A DNA stretch of 64,000 nt. It comes from an uncultured Carboxylicivirga sp. Its GTDB lineage: Bacteria; Bacteroidota; Bacteroidia; Bacteroidales; Marinilabiliaceae. The position numbers were made by a program, and so were the translations under genes. Position 1 is the stretch's first letter. Every line of letters starts with the position of its first letter. The stretch covers positions 143,020 through 207,019 of the forward strand of contig CANNEA010000010.1 in the NCBI GenBank assembly GCA_947503525.1, read 5' to 3'. Positions 44,270-52,735 of this stretch are shown here, in pieces. A model generated the notes under the pieces. The model made no database searches. It was not told where the DNA came from and saw nothing but the letters and a program-made list of their open reading frames with translations.

Positions 44270-45266
44270 TCATTTTTTTTATTCCTATTTCTGGAGTAAT
44301 TTCCGGCAACCATCCTATTGAATTTGTAATCTTTGTATTATCTGCCACAAAAACTTTTTGATCACTTTCCCGCCATGGAAGTTTATTATAGTTCATTTTT
44401 ATATCTAGTAATCCTTCTAAAAGCTTAAACAACTCTAAAAGAGATAGGCTATTCTCAATTCCACCACCAATATTATAGGCCTGCCCTTTAACATCATCAA
44501 TGCACTCTGAGGCTCTGAAATACAAACTTATTATATCATCAGCATGTAGTACATCTCTAACCTGTTTTCCGGAACCAGAAATAGTAAATGGTTCTTTTAT
44601 AAGTCTATTTTTAGTTTCCAATGCCTTTTGGCAAAACCAACCAATCCACCCCTGATCGATAGTGGCATGCTGATTTCCTCCATACATCGAAGAATGTCTA
44701 AAAACGACAGTTTTTATTCCAAATATCCTGTGATAGTCAAGCAAGTATTGGTCCGCAGCACCTTTAGAGCATCCATAGGGAGAATGAAAATCTAACGAAA
44801 TTGTTTCGTCAAAACCATTAGGAAATTCATTACATACATACCGTGTAGCTGTTTCTTCGAAAGTTAAGTTTTCAAAATCTCCATAAACTTTATTCGTAGA
44901 GGAATACAATACAACACTTTCTGGCGAGTATTTTCTAATAGAATCCAAAAGATTAAATGTGCCAAAGTTATTAATTTCAAAATCAAGTCTTGGATTTGAA
45001 ATAGAAGTTGTCATTGCAACTTGTCCAGATAAATGGAATACATAATCAGGCTTAACTTCTTTAATAACTATTTCAACATCATTACTATTCCGAATATCAA
45101 AAGGATAATATTTGAAATTCCCTTGCTTTCGCAACCATTCAAGATTTGAAGCACTACCATGACGAAACAAATTATCAAGAACAAACAGTTCTTCTCCCCT
45201 TTTCAGGACTTCAGCTGCTAGATTAGAACCTACGAATCCACATCCTCCAGTAATTAAATATTTCAT
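44244..45266 (-). CDS. tyv: CDP-paratose 2-epimerase (CDP-tyvelose epimerase)
   Basis: Tyv inverts C2 of CDP-paratose to give CDP-tyvelose. The 340-residue SDR protein has TGGCGFVGSNLA, SSTNKVYGD, LDFHSPYGCSKGAADQYLLDYHRI (catalytic Tyr and Lys), VFRHSSMYGGNQHATIDQGWIGWF and the C-terminal PWRESDQKVFVADNTKI, all closely matching characterised Tyv enzymes from memory. It lies one base from the CDP-sugar reductase gene and completes the dideoxyhexose pathway of this operon. Confidence 0.92.
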   Translation of the reverse strand: MKYLITGGCGFVGSNLAAEVLKRGEELFVLDNLFRHGSASNLEWLRKQGNFKYYPFDIRNSNDVEIVIKEVKPDYVFHLSGQVAMTTSISNPRLDFEINNFGTFNLLDSIRKYSPESVVLYSSTNKVYGDFENLTFEETATRYVCNEFPNGFDETISLDFHSPYGCSKGAADQYLLDYHRIFGIKTVVFRHSSMYGGNQHATIDQGWIGWFCQKALETKNRLIKEPFTISGSGKQVRDVLHADDIISLYFRASECIDDVKGQAYNIGGGIENSLSLLELFKLLEGLLDIKMNYNKLPWRESDQKVFVADNTKITNSIGWLPEITPEIGIKKMIDWTKSII

Positions 45267-45267
45267 T

Positions 45268-46167
45268 TTACTTTTCGATTAATTGGGTTAGTCTTGTTTT
45301 CACATCAAACTTAACTTTCCTTCCTATTATTGCCTCAAGTAAACTTACATCGCACCGTAAGTTCATCACTTCATTTTCTCTATACTCAATTGCTCCATAA
45401 TTAATTTTAGATTTTGAACCAATCACATCCTTACAATGGCTAATTATTTCTTTTAATGATATACTATCACCACTGGAAATATTTACAATTTTTCCTTTAA
45501 CTTTTTGGTAGTTTGAGAAAATTTCCTCAATGATCAAGCAAAAATCATTTATATAAATAAAATCCCTTTTTTGTTCACAAGGTGTAACATTTAATTCTTC
45601 ATCTTTTTTAAGCTTCGAAATTACATATGGAATAAATTTACTACTAGGCTGCAAATCGCCAAAAAGGTTACCAGGTCTAACTACCATTGTTGGAAATTCA
45701 TAGTTACCATAGAGCATCATAGCTGTATTCGATGTTAGTTGCTTTACCAATGAATAAGGGGAGTTTGGTTCCTCCCTATTGTATTCATTCAGAGGAGAAA
45801 TAATATTCCCATACTCTTCAGAACTGCCAAACTGCATGAATAATTTCAATTCTTTAACATTTTTGAACCTATTGTATAAACTCAATAAGACGGTTAGATT
45901 ACTAGAAATAAGCGCGTCAAATAGCTCTAGGTTTCTTTCAGCAGTAACAATTGAAATTAAATTTATTATGTAATTAGGAGTAGGAATACCATCAGGAATA
46001 CTTTGTTTAATAACATCCAATTTTATATTTGAAACATTTGGAATGCAATTAAAAAAATCATTGTCAAAACTCCTGTCAAAAGCGAAAACATTATAGTTAC
46101 TACTAAATTGTTTAACCAGGCTTTTACCAATGAATCCATTCGCTCCAAAAATATAAATATTCTCCAT
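45268..46167 (-). CDS. CDP-4-keto-3,6-dideoxyglucose 4-reductase (paratose/abequose synthase type)
   Basis: The 299-residue SDR protein has FGANGFIGKSLV, MQFGSSEEYGN, SPYSLVKQLTSNTAMMLY with the catalytic Tyr-x3-Lys, VVRPGNLFGDLQPSSKFIPYVISKL and EQKRDFIYINDF. These resemble RfbJ/RfbS-type reductases. They reduce the 4-keto group to CDP-abequose or CDP-paratose. Because tyv follows, CDP-paratose is the expected product, but sequence does not settle C4 stereochemistry. It has one-base gaps to both neighbours. Confidence 0.85.
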   Translation of the reverse strand: MENIYIFGANGFIGKSLVKQFSSNYNVFAFDRSFDNDFFNCIPNVSNIKLDVIKQSIPDGIPTPNYIINLISIVTAERNLELFDALISSNLTVLLSLYNRFKNVKELKLFMQFGSSEEYGNIISPLNEYNREEPNSPYSLVKQLTSNTAMMLYGNYEFPTMVVRPGNLFGDLQPSSKFIPYVISKLKKDEELNVTPCEQKRDFIYINDFCLIIEEIFSNYQKVKGKIVNISSGDSISLKEIISHCKDVIGSKSKINYGAIEYRENEVMNLRCDVSLLEAIIGRKVKFDVKTRLTQLIEK

Positions 46168-46168
46168 A

Positions 46169-47269
46169 TTAGCTTTCTATGAATTTACAAATTTGCTCAA
46201 CACAAACTCTATGAATATCATTGTTATTTTCCTTTAAATACCAGTCAACTGTTAATTCAATAGTTTTGTCGATGTTAAGTTTTGGATTCCAACCCAATTC
46301 ATATCTAGCTTTTGAGATATCAAGCATTAGTAATTTTGCTTCATGTAAATCATTGGGATTAGAAACATCTTTCAATTCACCTTTTCCGTATTTATCGACC
46401 ACTAAGCCTGCAACTTTCCACACATCAGCAATCGACTCACTCTCTGGCCCAAAATTCCATCCTTCACAGTATTTCTTAGGTTCTTCCCACATTTTGTGGG
46501 CTAACAAAAGATATCCACTTAAAGGTTCTAACACATGCTGCCAAGGACGAATTGCCTTAGGACTCCTAATTACTATCGAACTATCGTCTTGTAGTGCTCG
46601 GATACAGTCTGGAATAATTCGATCTTTGGCCCAATCACCTCCTCCAATCACATTTCCAGCTCGGGCACTAGCTATAGATTTACCGTGTTTTTCATAATCC
46701 TCTGGATTAAAGAATGAACGGCGCCATGAAGATATTGCAATTTCAGCAGCTCCTTTTGATGACGAATAAGGATCATAACCTCCCATTGGTTCATTTTCTC
46801 GATAACCCCATATTTGTTCCTTATTTTCATAGCACTTGTCAGTAGTAATCATAACACCAACTTTTGATTTTTCACTCTCCCGAATACCTTCAAGAACATT
46901 TATTGTTCCCATTACATTTACTTCGTATGTTTCTGCTGGTATTTCATATGAAAGCCTAACAAGAGGCTGGGCAGCCAAGTGAAACACAATTTCCGGCTGA
47001 TAATCCGACATAACTTTTTTTACTAATTCTTTATCCCTAATGTCCCCTCTAATATCAGTCATCTTAGACGTTAAACCAGACAGAACAAAGTTATCTCGCT
47101 CTGAATATGGGTCAAGCGCTAACCCAATAACTTCAGCCCCCATCTCTAATAACCATATACACAACCAGGAACCTTTAAATCCAGTATGACCAGTAACTAA
47201 GACCGTTTTATCCTTGTAAAAACCATCAAATATATCTAAAGAGCTAGTCATCGTTACCAAATTTTCCAA
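46169..47269 (-). CDS. rfbG: CDP-glucose 4,6-dehydratase
   Basis: RfbG dehydrates CDP-glucose to CDP-4-keto-6-deoxyglucose. The 366-residue SDR protein has VLVTGHTGFKGSWLCIWLLEMGAEVIG, FHLAAQPLVRLSYEIPAETYEVN, TTDKCYENKE, GGYDPYSSSKGAAEI (Tyr-x3-Lys) and ARAGNVIGGGDWAKDRIIPD, matching RfbG throughout. Its start overlaps the rfbF end by 16 bases, so translation is coupled. Confidence 0.96.
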   Translation of the reverse strand: MENLVTMTSSLDIFDGFYKDKTVLVTGHTGFKGSWLCIWLLEMGAEVIGLALDPYSERDNFVLSGLTSKMTDIRGDIRDKELVKKVMSDYQPEIVFHLAAQPLVRLSYEIPAETYEVNVMGTINVLEGIRESEKSKVGVMITTDKCYENKEQIWGYRENEPMGGYDPYSSSKGAAEIAISSWRRSFFNPEDYEKHGKSIASARAGNVIGGGDWAKDRIIPDCIRALQDDSSIVIRSPKAIRPWQHVLEPLSGYLLLAHKMWEEPKKYCEGWNFGPESESIADVWKVAGLVVDKYGKGELKDVSNPNDLHEAKLLMLDISKARYELGWNPKLNIDKTIELTVDWYLKENNNDIHRVCVEQICKFIES

Positions 47270-48027
47270 GGTGCATTGTTATTCTCCCACATCTTATTGA
47301 GCTCGATATTATCTCTTAAGGTATCCATTGGTTTCCAAAATCCATTATGCTTAAACGAATTCATTTGTCCATCACTTGCCAATTCTTCCAATGGTTTTCT
47401 TTCAAAAATCGTTGAATCTCCATCTTTGATGTAATCAAATACCTCCGGTTGACAAACAAAATAACCAGCATTAATCCACATACCATCACCAGCGGGTTTT
47501 TCTGTAAATGCTGTAACATTTCCAGAGTCACCAATTTCAAGAGAACCAAACTTACCTTGAGGTTTGTATGCCGTAACAGTTAAGAGCCTATTACTTTCCT
47601 TATGATTCTCAACTAATTTCATCACATTAACATCAGCTACTCCATCACCATATGTCAGCATAAAAGGCTCATCTCCAATATATTTCTGAACTTGCTTTAT
47701 TCTGCCGCCGGTCATCGTATGTAAACCTGTTTCTACCATTGTTACTTTCCACGGTTCAGATTTGCTATCATGCACCTCTACACTATTGTTGCCCAAATCA
47801 ATTGTAATATCACTTGTATGAAGAAAATAGTTTGAAAACCATTCCTTTATGGCATAACCTTTATATCCCAGACAGACTACAAACTCATTATAACCATATC
47901 TAGAATAGGTCTTCATGATGTGCCAAAGAATTGGTTTATCACCAATTTTGACCATAGGTTTTGGCATTGACTTAGTCTCCTCACTTAATCTAGTTCCAAA
48001 GCCTCCAGCTAATAGTACAACTTTCAT
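47254..48027 (-). CDS. rfbF: glucose-1-phosphate cytidylyltransferase
   Basis: RfbF makes CDP-glucose from CTP and glucose 1-phosphate, the entry to CDP-deoxysugars. The 257-residue protein has LAGGFGTRLSEETKSMPKPM, GDKPILWHIMKTYSRYG, GGRIKQVQKYI, TYGDGVADV and FWKPMDTLRDN, classic for the family. It lies first in the rfbF-rfbG pair and follows the reductase gene by about 40 bases. Confidence 0.96.
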   Translation of the reverse strand: MKVVLLAGGFGTRLSEETKSMPKPMVKIGDKPILWHIMKTYSRYGYNEFVVCLGYKGYAIKEWFSNYFLHTSDITIDLGNNSVEVHDSKSEPWKVTMVETGLHTMTGGRIKQVQKYIGDEPFMLTYGDGVADVNVMKLVENHKESNRLLTVTAYKPQGKFGSLEIGDSGNVTAFTEKPAGDGMWINAGYFVCQPEVFDYIKDGDSTIFERKPLEELASDGQMNSFKHNGFWKPMDTLRDNIELNKMWENNNAPWKIW

Positions 48028-48066
48028 TGTTTTATTTTTTTTGTTAAGTACAATACTCCAATTTCA

Positions 48067-48759
48067 CTACCACTCATCAGTATAAATAATCTTTGCTCCT
48101 TCGGCGATCAAACCAGTCTTGAAATGAGCAGTAAACTCCTCACCACCACAAATATAAAAATGTGCATCTTCAATGTTAGAAATTTCACTTTTAATCTTTT
48201 TTAAAGAAATCCTACCCTTTTCAAAATTTGGGTTATCCTCTCTTGTTAATGAAATATTGCAATTTTCTTTCGGTATTAATTCAGTTAGTTCGTCAATACA
48301 AACTAACTCTTCCTGAGTTTTTGCCGAATAGTACAAATGCATTCTATCGATATGCCCTTCTTTTGATAGCTGCCCGGCAAATGATATAAAAGGTGCAACT
48401 CCTGTTCCTCCAGCGATACAAACAATTGGATTCATTTTATCGTAAAAAGGAAGTAAAAAATCTCCGAACGAATACTTTAAATAACAATGATTACCCACAT
48501 TCAATTCTTCAAAAATTCGAGAAGTAAAACTACCTATACGGCGGATTACTAATCTTATTGTTCTATCGTCACTAAAATTTGAAGCTAAACTAAAGTTCCT
48601 TGATTCTGGCCACCTGCTATTTTGCGGTTCCTCCAAAGCTAGTTGCAAAAAAGTTCCTGCATCGAAGAAATTATATTTATCAGGCTTAAGAATATATTCC
48701 CTTACATCAGTTCCATATTCTCGTATCTCTATAACTATTGCTTTACTTATCGTTGCCAT
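48067..48759 (-). CDS. CDP-6-deoxy-glucoseen reductase-like flavoprotein without a ferredoxin domain
   Basis: The 230-residue protein has a flavin-binding barrel (ESRNFSLASNFSD near 55-67) and an NAD(P)-binding half (IVCIAGGTGVAPFISF, then FYICGGEEF). Known E3 reductases (AscD/DdhD) of the dideoxyhexose route also carry an N-terminal [2Fe-2S] ferredoxin domain of about 100 residues; it is absent here. It overlaps rfbH by 17 bases, so it very likely reduces the E1 intermediate, with the Fe-S role supplied by E1's own cluster or another protein. Confidence 0.85.
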   Translation of the reverse strand: MATISKAIVIEIREYGTDVREYILKPDKYNFFDAGTFLQLALEEPQNSRWPESRNFSLASNFSDDRTIRLVIRRIGSFTSRIFEELNVGNHCYLKYSFGDFLLPFYDKMNPIVCIAGGTGVAPFISFAGQLSKEGHIDRMHLYYSAKTQEELVCIDELTELIPKENCNISLTREDNPNFEKGRISLKKIKSEISNIEDAHFYICGGEEFTAHFKTGLIAEGAKIIYTDEW

Positions 48760-50077
48760 ATTTTATAATCTTCTCATTAAAGAATTGATTGAAAACATTA
48801 AGGATATATTCAATTCGAACACTATCAATACCAGGATAAACACCAATAAATATAGTATTCTCCATTATTATGTCTGTATTTTCAAGTTTTCCAACAACCC
48901 TGTATTCCGTATTTAAGAATGCAGGTTGGCGAGTCATATTACCAGCGAATAATTGGCGGGTCAAAATCTTAGCATCCTCAAGGTACTCTGCTAAATCGTT
49001 TCGTGAGAAATATTTATTCTTTCTTACCGTAAAGGGGAATCCAAACCATGAAGGATCAGCACCTTTTGTCGCTTTAGTTAAGGTAATAAATTCCTGATAA
49101 TCTTTTAGCCCTTTCGATAATTTCTTAAAATTCTCTTTTCTTGACTCTATAAAAACTGGTAGTTTGTCCAACTGAGCAACTCCAATCGCAGCTTGCATGT
49201 CAGTAACTTTAAGATTGTAGCCAAGATGGCTATATACATATTTATGATCATATCCTGAAGGCAGAGTTCCGTACTGACTCTTAAACCGGCGTCCACAAGT
49301 ATTATCACATCCAGGATCACAATAACAGTCCCTACCCCAATCACGTAACGATGTAATTATTCGTTTAAGAATCGGATTACTAGTAAGAACACTACCTCCT
49401 TCTCCCATAGTTATATGATGAGCCGGATAAAAACTTGTTGTGGCAATATCGCCAAATGTCCCAACCATTTGTCCTTCATAAGTTGAACCAACAGCATCAC
49501 AACAATCCTCTATTAAAAATAAATTATGCTCATCACAGATACTTCTTATAGATTTTATATCAAACGGATTACCTAATGTATGAGCAATAACTATAGCCTT
49601 TGTTTTATCAGAAATCGCATCTTTAATAAGATCTACCTTAATATTTAAAGTTTCCACATCAACATCAACGAATACTGGAATTGCACCATTCTGTATTATT
49701 GGTGTTACGGTAGTAGGAAATCCCGCAGCAACAGTTATGATTTCATCCCCCGGCTTAATTCTGTTATCTTTTAGCAATGGTGAAAACAGTGCCGATACGG
49801 CTAACAAATTTGCTGAAGAACCAGAATTGACTAGCATACAATATCTTTGCTGCATAAAGTCCGCAAAACGCACCTCAAATTCTTCTGCATAGCGCCCAGT
49901 AGTCAACCAAAAATCCAATGATGAATCAACTAGATTTACCATTTCCTTTTCATCATAAATGCGACCAGCAAAAGGAATTGCTGATTTTCCTTCAATAAAA
50001 TCCTCGTTGATAGAAGTATTATGATACTCTCTAACAAGTTTCAGTATATCTTCACGAATCTTCTGTTTAGCATCCAT
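48743..50077 (-). CDS. rfbH: CDP-4-keto-6-deoxyglucose 3-dehydrase (E1)
   Basis: RfbH (DdhC/AscC) removes the C3 hydroxyl with PMP and a [2Fe-2S] cluster. The 444-residue aminotransferase-fold protein has SFYPAHHITMGEGGSV, in which His near 220 replaces the usual PLP lysine, the hallmark of this dehydrase. The Cys set DCYCDPGCDNTCGRR near 249-260 forms the Fe-S site. VNSGSSANLLA and IEDCCDAVGSTYEGQ complete the family pattern. It starts the CDP-tyvelose block and overlaps its reductase by 17 bases. Confidence 0.95.
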   Translation of the reverse strand: MDAKQKIREDILKLVREYHNTSINEDFIEGKSAIPFAGRIYDEKEMVNLVDSSLDFWLTTGRYAEEFEVRFADFMQQRYCMLVNSGSSANLLAVSALFSPLLKDNRIKPGDEIITVAAGFPTTVTPIIQNGAIPVFVDVDVETLNIKVDLIKDAISDKTKAIVIAHTLGNPFDIKSIRSICDEHNLFLIEDCCDAVGSTYEGQMVGTFGDIATTSFYPAHHITMGEGGSVLTSNPILKRIITSLRDWGRDCYCDPGCDNTCGRRFKSQYGTLPSGYDHKYVYSHLGYNLKVTDMQAAIGVAQLDKLPVFIESRKENFKKLSKGLKDYQEFITLTKATKGADPSWFGFPFTVRKNKYFSRNDLAEYLEDAKILTRQLFAGNMTRQPAFLNTEYRVVGKLENTDIIMENTIFIGVYPGIDSVRIEYILNVFNQFFNEKIIKYGNDK

Positions 50078-50115
50078 ATGCTTAATAATTATATGTATTT
50101 AATCTTCCTTATAAA

Positions 50116-51522
50116 TTAATATTGACCAATTGAAGATGTATTAAACCCTATCTGTTCAAGATGTTCATTATTCGTTATATTCCTCCCATCAAACACAAAA
50201 GCTGGTTTCTTCATCCCCTTATATACTTTTTCCCAATCGTAGGTCTTAAATTCGTTCCACTCAGTTAAAATAGCTACTGCATGTGCATTTTTCATTGCCT
50301 CATAAGGCTCATTAACAATAGTTACTAATCGCCTATTCTCAGCAACAGAACGCGAATTTAAATAGTCCAAATCGGCATATACTTGCTCTGCATTCACTTT
50401 TGGATCATACACCACCACTTCTGCTTGCTCGTTTAAAAGGTAATTAGCCACATATATTGCAGCTGATTCTCTTGTATCATTCGTGTCCTTTTTAAATGCC
50501 CAGCCAAGCATAGCTATTTTCTTCCCGTTAACCGTATTAAATAAGGTCTTAACAATTTTTTCTGCAAAACGACGCTTTTGGTAGTCATTTAATTTAATAA
50601 CCTGTTCCCAATATTCAGCCACTTCTTCTAAACCATATGTACGGGCAATATAGACTAGGTTTAATATATCTTTTTGAAAGCAAGAGCCTCCAAAACCAAC
50701 CGATGCTTTTAAGAACTTAGATCCAATACGACTATCACTACCAATCGCATTAGCGATCTCATCCACATTGGCACCAGATTTTTCGCATAAAGCAGACATT
50801 GCATTAATGGAAGAAACTCGTTGGGCCAAAAAGGCATTGGCCGTTAGCTTTGACAATTCGGATGACCACACATTAGTGGTGATGATACGTTCTGTTGGTA
50901 ACCAGTGCGCATACACGTCTACCAAGCATTTAATAGCTTTTAAACCATCTTCATCCTGATCGCCGCCTATTAGTATACGATCTGCATTATGCAAATCATT
51001 AATTGCTGTGCCTTCGGCTAGAAACTCCGGGTTAGATAAAACTTTAAACTGAAATCCCTTTCCTTCTGCATCTAAAATTGTTTTTATGGATTCAGCAGTA
51101 CGAACAGGCAAAGTGGATTTCTCAACTACTATCTTATCTGATTTTGCAACTTTGGCAATTTGACGTGCACAGAGTTCCACATATTTCAAATCCGCAGCCA
51201 TACCTTTACCAACTCCATAAGTCTTTGTTGGTGTGTTGACAGAAATAAAAACCATTTCTGCTTCTTCAATGGCTTTGTCCACCTCTGTTGAGAAAAAGAG
51301 ATTTCGCCCACGTGCCTCATGAATTACTTCTTTTAATCCAGGCTCATATATTGGCAAATGATCCAAGTTTGGTTCATTCCAATCTGCAATACGCTGGCCA
51401 TTAATATCAACAACAGTAACTATTATTTCAGGACATTTTTGCGCAATCACTGCCATGGTAGGTCCGCCTACGTATCCAGCACCAATACAGCAGATATTTG
51501 TTATTTTACTTGGGATGTTCAT
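50116..51522 (-). CDS. ugd: UDP-glucose 6-dehydrogenase
   Basis: Ugd oxidises UDP-glucose to UDP-glucuronate with NAD. The 468-residue protein has [43 protein letters not shown], the active-site [20 protein letters not shown], and [16 protein letters not shown]. The length and the [10 protein letters not shown] type sequences are of the longer, eukaryote-like subgroup. It suggests glucuronic acid or a derivative is part of the polysaccharide. It lies 38 bases ahead of rfbH in the operon. Confidence 0.95.
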   Translation of the reverse strand: MNIPSKITNICCIGAGYVGGPTMAVIAQKCPEIIVTVVDINGQRIADWNEPNLDHLPIYEPGLKEVIHEARGRNLFFSTEVDKAIEEAEMVFISVNTPTKTYGVGKGMAADLKYVELCARQIAKVAKSDKIVVEKSTLPVRTAESIKTILDAEGKGFQFKVLSNPEFLAEGTAINDLHNADRILIGGDQDEDGLKAIKCLVDVYAHWLPTERIITTNVWSSELSKLTANAFLAQRVSSINAMSALCEKSGANVDEIANAIGSDSRIGSKFLKASVGFGGSCFQKDILNLVYIARTYGLEEVAEYWEQVIKLNDYQKRRFAEKIVKTLFNTVNGKKIAMLGWAFKKDTNDTRESAAIYVANYLLNEQAEVVVYDPKVNAEQVYADLDYLNSRSVAENRRLVTIVNEPYEAMKNAHAVAILTEWNEFKTYDWEKVYKGMKKPAFVFDGRNITNNEHLEQIGFNTSSIGQY

Positions 51523-51598
51523 TTTTTAGTATCAAGATTTAAGTATCAAGACATTAGACCTGTACTCTTATAATGTTTCGAATATTCGCTTTTCTTAT

Positions 51599-52717
51599 TT
51601 ACCAATTCCTTATTAAGTTTATCCAAACCAACCTTCCAAAAATCACTCCCAAACCAATAAAACCGCCTAAAAACACACTAACAACTAGTATAATTTTCTT
51701 TTTTGGTGCACTCTTATCAATAGGAACTTTAACCGGTTCAAGCACAGTAAAAGCCGGAGTTTCTTCCATAACAGCAATTTTAGCCTGCTCCAATTGCTGG
51801 GCAAGGCCTTTATAAACTTGAGATATCATATCGTACTCATCGCTTAGCTGTTGATAATTTACATCTATTCGTTCCGATATCATATTGCGATGTCTATCCT
51901 TGTATTCAAAGAAGGCTTTTTGGCTTGATTCGTATTGTTTTTTCTTATCATCAAAACGTTCTTGCACAAACTCCAAATTCTGACGTGCTTGTTTCGTTTT
52001 ATACTTAATAACGTATTCTTGCAATAGCTCCACCGACTTCTGAACGAACTGTGCAGTCACTACCGGCTCACTTGCCTCCACCGAAACGGAAATTAAATTT
52101 GTCTTTTTATCCACTTCTATTTGCACTAAGTCAGTAATCATTTCAATAGCGCCAATCTCCTCCTCTAACAGATTGAGTACTCCATAATCTTTAAACTCCT
52201 CATCACTAACCTCTTCTCCATTTATAGCATCCTTTATAGTCCAAGGAAGGCGAATAGTATATTTGGCAATCTTAGCACCAGTAGATTCGATGGTATCAGC
52301 AACTACATAATCATACAAGGAGATAGGCTGCTCATATTCAATGAAATCAAATTTTTGATGAATCAATTCCTTCTGAAAGGGGTAAGAATTTACAACTTGT
52401 GGATAAATTTCAGCAGGTATGGAAGATGCATCACCCATCATAGATCCTAAATTAATACCTGCCATTCCTGCTAAGGCCCCTAAATTACCTAAACTACCTC
52501 CTTTCTTCTCAGCAGATGGTAATAGAGTCGCAGATGCTTGATATTTAGCAGGACTTGTAAATGCAACTATTAAACCAACAAAAACTGCTATTCCAACGGA
52601 GTAGTAAATAGTCTTACGCGCATCCCAGATGGTTTTTACAAGGGCGATCAGATCAATTTCATCATCCTTGATGATTTGAGGTGCATCTTGATTTGGTTGT
52701 TTATTATTTTCAGACAT
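51599..52717 (-). CDS. Wzz-type chain-length determinant / polysaccharide copolymerase
   Basis: The 372-residue protein has a cytoplasmic N-terminus (DEIDLIALVKTIWDARKTI), a first membrane helix (YSVGIAVFVGLIVAF), a periplasmic coiled-coil domain with Wzz signature sequence near the N-side (SPAKYQASATLLPS), and a second helix (IILVVSVFLGGFIGLGVIF) near the C-terminus with a Pro-rich approach (EPVKVPIDKSAPKKK). No kinase domain follows. It regulates polymer length with Wzy. It lies 18 bases after the SLBB export gene. Confidence 0.9.
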   Translation of the reverse strand: MSENNKQPNQDAPQIIKDDEIDLIALVKTIWDARKTIYYSVGIAVFVGLIVAFTSPAKYQASATLLPSAEKKGGSLGNLGALAGMAGINLGSMMGDASSIPAEIYPQVVNSYPFQKELIHQKFDFIEYEQPISLYDYVVADTIESTGAKIAKYTIRLPWTIKDAINGEEVSDEEFKDYGVLNLLEEEIGAIEMITDLVQIEVDKKTNLISVSVEASEPVVTAQFVQKSVELLQEYVIKYKTKQARQNLEFVQERFDDKKKQYESSQKAFFEYKDRHRNMISERIDVNYQQLSDEYDMISQVYKGLAQQLEQAKIAVMEETPAFTVLEPVKVPIDKSAPKKKIILVVSVFLGGFIGLGVIFGRLVWINLIRNW

Positions 52718-52735
52718 AAATTAAAACAAGAGTTA

